DNA from: Diplolepis rosae
Taxonomy: Eukaryota; Arthropoda; Insecta; Hymenoptera; Diplolepididae
Assembly (NCBI GenBank): GCA_030998225.1
Contig: JAPYXD010000704.1
Span: 13,578,001 to 13,642,000 of the forward strand
Length of the DNA: 64,000 nucleotides
Direction of reading: 5' to 3'
A program made the position numbers and the translations under genes. The notes below the pieces were generated by a model that saw nothing but the letters and a program-made list of their open reading frames with translations, was not told where the DNA came from and did not search any database. Of this stretch, positions 23,230-32,896 are shown one piece after another; the first letter of the stretch is position 1, and each line of letters starts with the position of its first letter.

Positions 23230-24520
23230 TGATAAAATAATTTTCAGATGATCTTCCTCGAAATAGTGCTCACCAGTTTGACGAAGATCGTTCCCAGGTT
23301 TGTTCAGACTTCCGTCATATTTTACTCTTCCACTGATGTCGATGATTCCTCAGGTATCTCAAAGCACATCCAAGAACACGAAGACCAAATTACACTTTCA
23401 GGAATCAGGAACTATTCACTGTTTAGATCACTTCTACTTTCGCGCTGAAGACACTATTCCTCGCATGGTTCACACTTCGCGCAAGAACAAATTTTCCAAT
23501 ATTAACATTTCACTCCTCAATCATCAAGATACCGGCTAGCAAGCTTCTAAATTGACTCTCAGACAGGAAGATTAAATCCTCCAACTCTGCATCATCTGAT
23601 AGAGATCAGATTCCTCATGATCGTGCACAACAGGTGGTTCAGTCTCAAGCGGTTCTTTATCAACTCTCGGTGTCCTATCAGATTAACTCTCGAGTCTCTA
23701 CCACAATCAAGCTAGAATCCTTAAACCAATAATTGATGATTTGAAGACTCCTCACTTGATCATAATCCAGTACATAAATCTTCTTTTACAAATGAACCTA
23801 TATTTTTTGTTCTCCAGACTCTTCCTCTCGATTCTGTGATGTTCTCCCTTTGGTCCTCGAAGTCCTCCCTCTGATCCCCGAAGTACTCGCTTTGATCCCA
23901 GAAGGTTTGGGTTTGCAGTGAGGGGATGGAAAATTGAGGAGGAATGTCCTGTACGACGAGGTGAGGATTTTGAACTGCGGAGGACCTTAAAGTAAAACCG
24001 CGCCACACTGCATTCGAGCGTACAAGACACACGTCGGAGTACGAAGTGCTTCCTATATCTGATAGAAGCAAGAAGAGGGGGTTCTTCGAGGTGGAGTGTA
24101 CACTTCGTCTGAGGGAAGAGTAGCATGAAGAGAGAAAGAGAAAAAGAGGGAGAGAGCTAGGACGCAAGTTGGTATATAAGTATACCAGTACCAGTGCATC
24201 AGTACGGTCCCTCTCGCCTTTGGATGACGAAGTGGGTCGACTCTTCTCTTGGAGAACATAGCGATCTGTCGAGGCCGACGGCCTTCTCCTTGCCTGTCTG
24301 CCTGCCTGGACTTCTTTCTTTCTTCTCTCTTTTTTCTCTTTATTTCTAGTCCTGCCACTTCATTTTATAGCTATGTTCGCCAACGATTTATCCTGATATT
24401 CGCTGCGGCCCTCGGAATCAGGGAACCAAGTTTCATCCTCTGGAGAACGAGATAAGCTAATCTGACTTGCTAGAGCTCCTTCGAGATTGCTCTAACCCCC
24501 TGAGATGAAGAATCCAAGAG
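23230..24520. other. Less AT-rich island, possible host exon/promoter region
   Basis: Base use here is distinctly more balanced than in the flanks and no known repeat is present. TTTTCAG at about 23240-23246 and AG|GTATCT near 23352 resemble splice acceptor and donor. Overlapping frames at 23248-23539 are open but switch phase. Minus-strand frames at 23752-24126 also occur. None gives a recognised domain. This looks like ancestral single-copy DNA near a gene, perhaps a 5' region. Confidence 0.35.
24173..24205 (+). promoter_or_regulatory. Candidate TATA + initiator core promoter
   Basis: TATATAAG begins at 24173. The arthropod initiator TCAGT lies at 24199-24203, with the A 28 bases downstream of the start of the TATA box. 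A polypyrimidine-rich leader-like sequence follows (24290-24350). Spacing is close to that of insect core promoters but slightly short. There is no identified downstream gene, since the mariner begins at 24525, so this remains a candidate. Confidence 0.3.
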
Positions 24521-25113
24521 CGTATTGGGTTGTCCCAGAAGTAATTGCCGATTTTTTCATACAAATTAAACACATTTTTTTAAGTAGAAGGAATTTACTT
24601 TAATCAATGATATATTTTCCATTTTGTTCAATCACCTTTTGCTATCTTTCTGGTAACTTTATGATTTCACGCTCATAGAACTTCTGCTTTTTATTGGCAA
24701 AAAACTGAACCAAGTGCGATTTCACAGCTTCATCATTGAAAGTTTTACCATTTAAGGAGTTCTGCAAAGATTGAAATAAATAGCAATTTGATGGTGCAAG
24801 GTCAGGGCTAATGGTAGATGTAACATCACTTCCCAAAGCCTTAATAATTTTTGGCGAGTGGCTAAAGATGTGTGTGGTGTAGCCTTGTCATGATGAAAAA
24901 TTACACCTTTACGATTGACCAATTCTGGCCGTTTTTCTTTGACCGCTGCGTTCAATTTTTTCAGCTGATGACAGTAGTTTGGTTCTTTGGAAGCAGCTCA
25001 GAAAATATCACACCTTTCCAATCCCACCAAACAGGCAGCATAATCTTTTTTTGATGCAATTCAGCTTTCGATGTTGTTTGTCGTGGTTCGACTATGATCG
25101 TTTTCGAACGACG

Positions 25114-25970
25114 CAAAGTGGTCGGAAATTCGGAAAACTTGGCCAAAATTCAAGAATTTTTTTTATTAGTATTGTAATTTAAAATGTAGCAGTCGATAGA
25201 GTAGGATCCTTTGCGTATGTTTCAGAGGGTGGAGGGAACTCAGAACCTAATATTAACATCAGGTTCCAGTGCCAAGTTCGCCTATTCTCTCGCTGAATCA
25301 TATAGCTCAAGCGATAGATAAAGTGCGTCTCAGTGAACAAGTGAAGAAAATAACTTCGATTGGTCTGTTTGCAATGCAACAAAATGGATTCTACCAGTCA
25401 AGGTATGTATAATTTAAATCCGTAACTCGAAAAATTTTATCTCATAGACACTTTTTTATAAACATACAATCATTTTGTGAAAAACTATGGAAACAAAATC
25501 GGTTAAACATACGACAAAAATTAATTATTCTGTAGTATTCTGCGCAATAAAAACCTGCATAGTATTCGAAATACGTTTTTCCACAAGTCTGGAAAGAATC
25601 AGCTGCGTATAGCTGCGGATCTATAAGTTGATAGAATTTTTGTATAGGACGGCAAACATATTCATACTCAGTACTGAAAAGATAGAATGACCTTTTCTTG
25701 AATTTGTCCACCATATTGGATCCGCCATTTGGGATTTCAAAAATCTAAATTCTGTTCCGTAATCAGCGAACTTCAAAACTCCTAAATAGCGAGTTTCAGA
25801 AAAATTGAATGACTAAAAAATCTGTCCACCATATTGAATCCGCCATTTAGAATTTTCATAATCTGAATTCAATATCGTAATCAGCGATCTCAAAAACTCC
25901 TAACTGCCGAGTTTCAAAAAGATTACACCTTCATATTTTGGCCAGCTTTTTGGATTTTCCGACCACTGTG
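25114..25970. mobile_element. Transib-like non-autonomous element, CGACG duplication
   Basis: The right end read inward is CACAGTGGTCGGAAAATCCA; the left end is CAAAGTGGTCGGAAATTCGG. They are nearly identical inverted repeats reaching about 38 bases. CGACG flanks both sides (25109-25113 and 25971-25975). Transib transposons, relatives of RAG1, have CACWRTG-type ends and GC-rich 5-bp duplications resembling CGNCG, so the match is specific. The interior holds a direct repeat of about 110 bp (about 25695-25800 and 25822-25920, sharing CCACCATATTG and ATCCGCCATTT). It interrupts the mariner A reading frame between its YNNV motif and the following arginine-rich segment. Confidence 0.75.
25442..25714 (-). 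CDS. 90-codon ORF inside the Transib-like element
   Basis: An ATG-started frame of 90 codons rich in Tyr, Phe and Cys (for example AADSFQTCGKTYFEYYAGFY). No RAG1-like or zinc-finger motif is visible and it is not recognisable as Transib transposase. It could be chance or a captured host fragment. It overlaps the internal direct repeat at its start. Confidence 0.2.
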   Translation of the reverse strand: MVDKFKKRSFYLFSTEYEYVCRPIQKFYQLIDPQLYAADSFQTCGKTYFEYYAGFYCAEYYRIINFCRMFNRFCFHSFSQNDCMFIKKCL

Positions 25971-26266
25971 CGACGTTATTGTAAACAATTATTTTTTCAT
26001 CACCAGTGATATTTCGATTAAAAAAAAGGATCGAATTCATTGAGTTTAAGATGAAAATCACAAACATTGATGCGTTTTGTTAACCCTTGCTTGCCACACT
26101 TCCGTAGAATTACACGCTTACCACACATGGGTCTAAAAGACTAGAATGACAAAAATCGTTATAAAAACGAAACAATTTAATAATTTGACTTGAAAGTTTT
26201 TTTGGAACTTCTCTAAAACTTACTCTAAAAGATAACGTAGGTTGTATGGCCAAAAAAAAATGTTAA

Positions 26267-26855
26267 GGGGCACAACTAGTTTGAGCGCCTGAAAAACAGG
26301 TGATTTTTGTGAATTTAAAAAAAAAAAGTATTGCATCGATGGTTTTAAAATTTTGCAGATATATTTGTGCATAAATAATGAATACACAGTAATGTTTTCA
26401 AATGAAAATATTCGATTTTCAGCAAGTTATCCGCCATCTCCTGAGTCTTCAAAAAAAAAAGTTCCGCTACTGCTGCAGTGATTGTCGCCTTCTCAGTGTC
26501 TGAAATAAAAAAAACCAAAAATGCAATTAAACTGGAATATATTTCCTATACAATGACCCTCGATTGTAAAAAAAATAAAATGCAACAAAATGGCGGAGTT
26601 TTGAAAAAAAAATTAAAATTGTGCTAAAAAATCTGATGGTTTTTGGCGTGGAAAAATTATATTTTTCATCCAATCATAAGACTGGGGGGTCATTGTATGG
26701 AAAAACAAATACACAATAAGCTAAAAAAAGACGCAAGTTGATCGGATGAATTGTTATCGAGTTACAGCTGCAGCAAATTTGAAAAATGTAGTTTTGAGAA
26801 AAACGCGTTTAAAGATCAAAGTTCTGATTTCATTGTTATAAATTTTTAAGTATTT
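26267..26855. mobile_element. GGGGCACAACTAGT MITE, copy 1 (right end missing)
   Basis: It starts GGGGCACAACTAGTTTGA after TTAA (26263-26266). It matches 33519-34115 (in opposite orientation) and 41537-42161 through landmarks such as CCATCTCCTGAGTCTTC, GCTGCAGTGATTGTCGCC and TTTTGAGAAAAACGCG. Homology stops near 26855 and no complementary end follows, so the right part is deleted or was never present. Confidence 0.8.
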
Positions 26856-27293
26856 TTGACCATTATCATAAAAATATTCATAACTATTTTAATATTCAAT
26901 ATGAAGGGCTAAAAATGTAATCAGACATAGTCAAGAAATATCTCTAAAAGTACCTACAAAGGTTTTTTATGTTCAGTCGAAAAAGTATATTTATTTAGAG
27001 GAATGAACGGTGAAAAAAAGGGAAAAAATAAATCATGCGTTTTTGTCAAAATACTCTATTGTATTAGCTATTATAAAAACATTTATACTAGAAATATCGA
27101 TGGATTATGAATTTAATACAAAGTAAATATGAAATAAAAATAAAATATGCATAAAATAACCAATCTTATTTTATAAGCCAGCCCATTCGATATCGATAAT
27201 ATAACCTCGAAAAATAAGTCACTGCTACACATAAATTTACACACAAGTGGATTAGTAAAATGCTAAACACACACTAACGGTCACAGCATAATA

Positions 27294-27575
27294 CAGACGT
27301 GTACTGGACAAGCCTCGGGACTTTGACTCTCGCGGGGCAGTCAGGGCAGGTCAACCTCTAATGTATTGGGTGTCCCCGTAGGAAAGTTTATATGCAGTAC
27401 TGTACGCGGCGCTAGTTGCTAACGGTCCACCACCTTTCCATTAGGTTTGCACGGCGTCGGGGCAGTCCTCACCGCGCCACCTTCCCACTTAGTTTCCACT
27501 ACTCAATGGCAATGGGACGCGGTGGGGGCTGCCCCTCGAGATTCAAAATCCCGACGCTTGGCTAGTACACGTCTG
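27294..27575. repeat. GC-rich 282-bp inverted repeat
   Basis: CAGACGTGTACTGGACAAGC at the left is complementary to GCTTGGCTAGTACACGTCTG at the right. The GGGGCAG/CTGCCCC and TCGGGAC/ATCCCGA pairs follow inward. The high G+C of the loop contrasts sharply with the A/T-rich host element, so it may be a separate MITE. No target duplication is evident. Confidence 0.6.
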
Positions 27576-28186
27576 TTCCGATATACACGAAAAATGCTCT
27601 GATTTTGAGTCTATTTCGGAGCAGAAGATCGTTTACTGTTTTTTTTAGAACGTTATATGTTTTAAAAAAAAATACACGTTTTAAACATACTCTATAGTCA
27701 TTATTCTTTGATATGAAGTCAATATATTGCTACAAAAAGGGCTTGGGTCTCGAAGACCCATGTGTGGCAAGCAAGGGTTAAATGAATTTCTTTCAATTTA
27801 TGTGGAATCCAAATATCAAGCTTTTTAACGAAACCAAGACATTGTATATGACGGTAGATTGTTTATTTTGGTATTTTTAACATCTCTTCAATCTCTCGCA
27901 TAGTTACATGACGATCCGATTCGATTATGGCTTTGATTTGGTCATCATCAACTTCATTTGGCCGACCTGAATGTTCCTCATCTTTGAGTGAAAAATCCCT
28001 AGAACGGAATTTATCAAACTAACAACTATAAACGAAATTACGCGCAATTTGTTTGTAAAGTAAGCTAAGAGTGATAGCTAACAAATGCCAGAAGGGAAAA
28101 ATTATGACATTGAAAGAAGCCATTCAAAAAGATGGTCAAAGACATCTATAAGTTAAATCGTCAATTACTTTTGGGACAACCCAATA

Positions 28187-28430
28187 ATTTGAGTCTGATT
28201 TAAGCTTTAGATTGGCCTATTTTGACGAGATGCACTCGTTATTTAGAAAATAATGTAGTCTTCTAGTTTCTGATATAAGTTGTGAAATTATCTTCGTACT
28301 TTTAAATTTAAAAAAAAAATCAATAAATTCCATGACATCCTGTTGCATTTATTGAGGTTTTTGTTTACCTTAATGAATTTGCTGTTAAGCATGCAGTCCT
28401 AGTCAGACCAATCCGTATTGTGAGGACGTT
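28187..28430. other. Unremarkable AT-rich spacer
   Basis: No feature was recognised between the mariner end and the CAGTACTGG repeat. Confidence 0.5.
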
Positions 28431-28439
28431 CACAAAAAA

Positions 28440-28615
28440 TTTAGTATTTCCCCAGTACTGGTTAGCTGCTATTGACTTGCTATTACTGGAACAGTAATGG
28501 CTATCATGAATATTTAGTACTGTGTCAGTACTGGGAAGACAGTTCTGCGCCAGTACTGGTTAGCCGCTATTAGCTTGTCATTACTGGCGCAGTACTAAAG
28601 TACTATTTTACACTG
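28440..28615. repeat. CAGTACTGG direct/inverted repeat unit
   Basis: CAGTACTGGTTAGCTGCTAT (about 28453) recurs at about 28551 as CAGTACTGGTTAGCCGCTAT. CCAGTACTGG and its parts also occur inverted throughout. The ends (TAGTATTT… and …AGTACTATTTTACAC) suggest a MITE, but boundaries are uncertain. Confidence 0.5.
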
Positions 28616-29250
28616 AAAATAGAATTCCAACTATAATTTTATTTAAAAAGCACAGTTATTCAAATATTTATTATTACATCTAATTCAAAAAAATAATTAA
28701 TTATTTTCATGATTTATTAACGAAATAATATTTATTATTTTTATATTATATAATATTTATTAATTTTACATCAAGTATAATAATGATTTAATTCCAAAAT
28801 TTTAAGTATAATTTCAAATTATTCGTAGAGTTCGAAATTTTTGCCACAGACTACATTTTATCGGAGGATCATTAGTCGCGTATTAGACAGGATACGTTGC
28901 CGAAAGGTTTTCCAATTCTTTTAAAATTTGAATTAAATATAATTTAAATATATTATTATACAATTTTTTTGGCAATTATATGATAATAATATCAGCTTTA
29001 TTTCTTCAAGAATATAATCCTTAACAATATCTACAGAAAAAATGTATCTTTCATAGGAAATTTATGAAATCTTCGAAGATTTCAATAATATTATTGAATT
29101 ATACATTTTCTACTTCATTTTATTTTATCATCTTCAAGTAATTATTTTTCAACATTTGATTAAAATACTTGAAGAAATTTCGAAATTTGATTGAAGTACT
29201 CAGTTTGGTTGAAATTGGTAATAGATTTGGAAGGAATCATTTGGTAGAAA
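28616..29250. other. Gene-free AT-rich stretch
   Basis: No supported feature; the stretch is very A/T-rich. Confidence 0.5.
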
Positions 29251-29252
29251 TA

Positions 29253-29347
29253 GGCGTGGTTGAACGGTTAGCGTGCGTTAGTAGTAGGTCGCAGGGTGCG
29301 TCGTTAAGTAGGTCTCAGGTTCAAATCTCGTAGGCAGAAAAATTTTT
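29253..29347 (+). ncRNA. tRNA-derived sequence (SINE head or tRNA pseudogene)
   Basis: GGCGTGGTTGAACGGTTAGC resembles a Pol III A-box region, and GGTTCAAATCTC (from about 29318) is a good B box (GGTTCRANNCC). A T-run (TTTTT at 29343-29347) follows as a Pol III terminator. The acceptor ends do not pair, and the distance between boxes is slightly longer than in a normal tRNA. It is therefore more likely a SINE or pseudogene than a working tRNA. Confidence 0.5.
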
Positions 29348-29600
29348 ATAAAAGAAAATCCACGAAAACTTGAATGGAAAAAAGAATTGATACAAATAAG
29401 TTAAATATTTTTATTTTTTTTATTTATTATTTTTTCCACATATTTCGAAAGTATAATATATAATATATAAGTACAAATATAAATGTTTGATGATCTTCAA
29501 ATGTTCTTTTCTATTCATCCCCACAAGAATTGCCAATTACAAATTCGTGTAAGAAAGAGTAATGCTAATTTTATTCTGAATTTATAGTGATCGAGATTAG
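29348..29600. other. AT-rich spacer
   Basis: T- and A-rich, including TATAATATATAATATATAAG near 29451-29470. No feature is seen. Confidence 0.5.
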
Positions 29601-29619
29601 TTTCTAATTAATTGTGTAC

Positions 29620-29802
29620 CTGGTAACAATAAAACTGTTCTGGCTTGATAAGAAGTTCATTAAGAATGTTCAAAGCGAGGCGTAAAATATCGTTCTCGTT
29701 ACATCCGTGAAATAGAGCGAGAGCTTCAAAAACTGGTGAGAGTTGCAACGTTTCCAACCTTTCGTCGTTCGAGCGCCGACAAAACGGTTCTTCCTGGTAC
29801 AT
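29620..29802 (-). CDS. Candidate host coding exon (61 codons)
   Basis: This minus-strand frame has coding-like composition, amphipathic Leu-rich helices (SPVFEALALFHGCNENDILR, LALNILNELLIKPEQF) and much higher G+C than its flanks. The frame ends exactly in phase at CCAG|GTACAC, a strong splice donor (intron begins 29619). The ATG at 29802 could be the start. A candidate acceptor TTTTGCAG|GATG lies at 29860 with a short 5' UTR containing a tiny upstream ORF; an in-frame TGA precludes the exon reading farther 5'. The helical pattern recalls ARM/HEAT-type repeats, but no family is recognised. If not spliced, a stop follows at 29608. Confidence 0.4.
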
Positions 29803-29939
29803 GGATATTTTTCCTTTTGTCTTTCACGTACTCTCTGTATTTATTCTGCGTCTGACATCCTGCAAAATCGCCACTGATTCTTTTCGAATCTTGTATTTTA
29901 TATTATCTTCATAAAATGTACACTGCAAGAAAAGATTTA

Positions 29940-30930
29940 TTTGGGATAATTACAGATGTACACTACAGGTCAGAATTGTGGGATCACCTGTTTTTTGATA
30001 ATTGTTTAAATTATCCTAATTTGAATTATGCAAGTGAAATATTTTTTTCTCCTAATTAAATTCAAAGCTATCAAAATTCTTTATAAAATGAGCCCAGCAT
30101 GAATTCGTTTTGTTGAATTTTGAAAAAGTTATTGCAGAAATAGTCAAGATTTCAATGCTTTTTTAAATTTTAAATAACTTTCGAATTAATCAACATCTGT
30201 TAATGTTCTTCAACTCATTTTAAAGCTAAATTTCTACAAAATAGAACCAAATTATAAGCATTAATGTTCAACTTTTTTCTTACAAGAATTACCTTAAAAT
30301 ATATATTCATATGATCTTTATTATGATTTACCTGCAGATGAAATGTTTTCGAATTTTACCAATTTTTTGTTACAATTTAGAAATCTTCAAAGATTCCAAA
30401 TGAATAAACCACAATTAATATGTTCACGTGTGCAAATTATACAAGCACTTTACTTCATCATAGTAATGCAATAAACTTACTCCTTCATAGAAGAAACTTC
30501 TTTCTTTCAACTCTATATGTTTTTATTGATAGATATTTTTTATTGGTAACTAAATAAGATATTTGTAAAAAAAATTAGTCGATGTATATATTTTATAACC
30601 TCATTTACCTATAGAGTTTTTTAATATGCACCAATTAAACTCTTTCGTTGAATCGAATAAATTTGGCACCTATAAAAATATATAAAAAAATGGGAATCAA
30701 AGATTTATATCGTTTCAAAGCTTTCTCTATGAGGAAGCCATTGATTAAATTCATGAATTCTTCCATTACAGCGCAGATCCTTAACATATGATTGGCATGA
30801 ACTCTTGTAGATTTAGAGTGGAATCTCTGACGCTATAAAAGCAACAAGCACGTGCCAATAGCGCTCGAGTTATTTGATTCTAGAGAAATGATGCCGTGCG
30901 GGAAAAGCTTGAACTTCACCTTGCTCTAAA
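29940..30930. other. Gene-free stretch
   Basis: No supported gene. ACAGGTCAGAATTGTGGGAT at about 29965 resembles a Tc1-type terminal sequence but no partner end was found. CTATAAAAGC at about 30832-30841 is a good TATA-box match without an initiator or a gene. Confidence 0.4.
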
Positions 30931-30932
30931 AC

Positions 30933-31676
30933 CAGGGATTCCCAAACTTTTTTTCAACACGCCCCCCTTTATGAAAAATAAACTTGTCATGCCTCCCAGC
31001 TACAATTTTAATAGGGTAAAATGAATCAAACAAAATTAAACAACTTTCATTTTTTTTTACTATACAATTACAAAGTAATCTTTTACAAGATTTCGAATCC
31101 TCGGCTGAACAGAAGAAATTGCATAACGTAAATCACTACAATGTGATTTAAGGGTACTTTTACTTTCTAAATTGAAAAAAAAGACAATATTTAAGTATTT
31201 AAAAAAAAAACTATTTTATTTATAATTATAATTTTTTTCATACATTGTTAACAATGTTTTAAGGTGTACAACGAAATTTTTTTGGGCATTTTTAATTACT
31301 TTTTACCACTGCAAAGGGCGTCTTCCAAAAGATGCATTTTAATTTGCGGGACACTTTTCTGCCTTCCTGTAACAAATTTATTTAAACTTGCAACGCAATT
31401 CAATTCATGAGACTTGAAACTAAACAATAAACCTTTAAAAAGTTAATTTTTTTATATTTGTATGGCCTTTACACGCGATTTTATAAAAAGTTCGAAAAAA
31501 CGCCTGTTTTGGGGATGAATTTACCCCTGTACTAAAACGAAAATTTAGAAAGTAAAAGTCCCTTTAAAAACACTTTTTAGTCTAAATGATTCTAAGTGCT
31601 TACCGCTCGTGCGTCTACGCCCCCCTTAGTATGTCTTCATGCCTTTCCAGGGGTGGGGGCACTTTGAAAATCGCTG
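30933..31676. mobile_element. hAT-like non-autonomous element
   Basis: The left end CAGGGATTCCCAAACTTT and the complement of the right end (CAGCGATTTTCAAAGT) form an imperfect 16-bp inverted repeat of the CAG…TTCTCAAACT type seen at many hAT ends. GCTCTAAA/CTCTAAAC sequence flanks both sides (30923-30932 and 31676-31684), consistent with an 8-bp target duplication apart from one extra A on the left. Runs of C/G (CGCCCCCC and GGGGTGGGGGC) lie just inside both ends. There is no transposase. Confidence 0.7.
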
Positions 31677-31685
31677 CTCTAAACA

Positions 31686-31791
31686 CATCCTATTTCAGCA
31701 AGAGTACACTTGCAAGGGAGATCTTAGGACGCGCATACCAGCGCTCTCTATCAAGCAGGCGTTGTAAGTCAACTCTTGCTGAAATAGGATG
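31686..31791. repeat. 106-bp hairpin
   Basis: CATCCTATTTCAGCAAGAG at 31686 is perfectly complementary to CTCTTGCTGAAATAGGATG ending at 31791, bracketing a more GC-rich loop. It lies immediately beside the hAT-like element. It could be a very short MITE. Confidence 0.75.
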
Positions 31792-31944
31792 AATTTATCA
31801 CAACCACAGCAAGGCGAAGTTCAACCTATTCTTGTAGCAGAATGCACTTCTTCCAACGGTCTTCTAACATTTTGAGACTTCTAACATGGAGAGTGATAGG
31901 AGACGAAACATTTATTAAATATTTTTTATTTTCTTTAGTGATAA

Positions 31945-32025
31945 AGATTTAAAGAGGGTGCTGGAAGAGCACCGAAACGTCGGCAATATTTTCAATTTTA
32001 TTTATGTAAATGGTGGTAGGTAATA
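31945..32025 (+). repeat. Possible Penelope-like 3' tail fragment
   Basis: GAAGAGCACCGAAACGTCGG followed by CAATATTTTCAATTTTATTT resembles the tail of the Penelope-like element at 36300-38400 (GGAGTGGAAACGAAACGTTGG, complement of about 36508-36528). Only the tail is present and the call rests on this similarity. Confidence 0.35.
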
Positions 32026-32039
32026 AAAACAAAAGAGGA

Positions 32040-32205
32040 CGAAAGAAAGAAAAAGAAGGAAGGGGTTTTAGAATGTTGCCTTCTTTTCTCTTTCCTCCTT
32101 TTTTGTTTGTTTACTCAAAGTTTTTTTCTAGTGGTGATTTTGGTCCAAATTTGGTTGTGTTTTTTGTGTTTTGAGGATTCGATTATTTTCGATTTCTTGA
32201 CATTT
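32040..32205. repeat. Fragment of the 470-bp repeat family
   Basis: TTTTGGTCCAAATTTGGTTG and TTTTGAGGATTCG correspond to TTTTGGTCCAAACTTGATTG and TTTTGAGGGTTCG in 20222-21950. Confidence 0.6.
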
Positions 32206-32894
32206 TTAACAATACCATCTGTAAAACTCTGTAAAATAGGTCTCCGTTTCCGATATGACCTTCTCATTGGTATGAAATCTCTTTCCCTGGAGCCATCTTT
32301 TCAAATTGAGAAACAAATAGTAATCACTAGGGGTCAGATCTGGAGAATACTGTAATTGAGGAAGCAATTCGTTACCCAAAGGATTCAATTTCACAAACAC
32401 TTTTATGGACACGTGCGTCAATGCGTTGTCTTGATGAAACAAGATTTTTTTTTTCTTTAAAAGCTGTCGTTTTTTCTTTGTCTTCTCGTTCAAATTGCCC
32501 TATAAAGTAAAATAGAACTCGCCAGTCATTGTTTCTCCCTTTTCCAAATAGTAGATTGGTACTATGGCATGCTCATTGCAAAAAATACTTGCCATAACCT
32601 TGCTATCCGAACGTTGTGTGTTTAGGCGCTTCGGTCGGTTTTCACCCGCTTGCAATCACTTTGCAGACTGTCTATTGGACTCCGGTGTGTAATAATGGAT
32701 CCATGTTTCATCAATTGTCACGAATCGACGCAAAAATTCCGTTTGATTAGGCTGAAACAAAGCCAAAGCATCCTCCGAATCACCAACACACTGCTGCTTC
32801 TGGTCGATTGTTAGAGAACGCGACACCCAGCGAGCAGACAATTTTATCATACCCAAATGTTCATGTAAAATATGACGTACTTGTTCTATTGATA
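32206..32894 (-). pseudogene. Mariner B transposase fragment
   Basis: Two minus-strand blocks are mariner DD34D transposase. 32656-32894 carries SIEQVRHILHEHLGM, the W-rich linker and the first catalytic motif (TIDETWIHYY). 32206-32493 carries FHQDNALTHVS (second D), QYSPDLTPSDYYLF (third D) and the C-terminus. A stop and a frameshift separate them. The N-terminal DNA-binding region is displaced: a short piece reading LARREISGI lies at about 33430-33480 beyond mariner C. No inverted terminal repeat was found at the 32.2-kb end. Confidence 0.85.
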
Positions 32895-32896
32895 TA

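Larger units (their letters stand above)
26084..27777. mobile_element. 1.69-kb TTAA-flanked piggyBac-type element
   Basis: The ends CCCTTGCTTGCCACAC and the complement GTGTGGCAAGCAAGGG, plus an inner ATGGGTCT / AGACCCAT pair, are flanked by TTAA (26080-26083 and 27778-27781). The target is the mariner A transposase, whose frame resumes exactly across the site. Inside lie a truncated second TTAA MITE (from 26267) and a GC-rich palindrome (27294-27575). No transposase frame is present. Confidence 0.88.
24600..28061 (-). pseudogene. Mariner A transposase, three-piece pseudogene
   Basis: This is a Tc1/mariner DDD-type transposase that would cut and paste the element. The N-terminal block (27782-28061) shows the helix-turn-helix and linker (DEEHSGRPNEVDDD, RHVTMREIEEML). 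The middle block (25976-26083) has the first catalytic region (ITGDEK), where the usual W is replaced. The C-terminal block (24600-25113) has WWDWKGVIF, HHDKATPHTS (second D) and the LAPS region, with a stop after KLPER. Frameshifts and stops make it inactive. The coding frame reads across both insertion points, so the mariner was present before the insertions. Confidence 0.88.
24525..28184 (-). mobile_element. Mariner element A, split by two nested insertions
   Basis: The inverted ends TTGGGTTGTCCCAGAAGTAA and its complement (…TTACTTTTGGGACAACCCAA) are flanked by TA (24523-24524 and 28185-28186). Removing the two inserted elements (25114-25970 and 26084-27777) and their target duplications leaves about 1.1 kb, close to the 1.3 kb of mariners. 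The transposase lies on the minus strand in three separated blocks. Confidence 0.92.

Noticed and set aside
24249..24455. 68-codon plus-strand frame downstream of the candidate promoter
   Set aside because: It has no ATG start (begins at TTG) and its Ser/Phe/Leu run reflects a pyrimidine-rich tract.
29253..29347. Functional tRNA gene
   Set aside because: The A and B boxes are present but the acceptor and other stems do not pair as written.
29960..29990. Tc1-type transposon end ACAGGTCAGAATTGTGGGAT
   Set aside because: No matching inverted end and no transposase nearby, so a single terminal-like sequence is insufficient.
30832..30841. TATA box CTATAAAAGC
   Set aside because: No initiator at the right distance and no gene downstream before a hAT-like element; such matches occur by chance in A/T-rich DNA.
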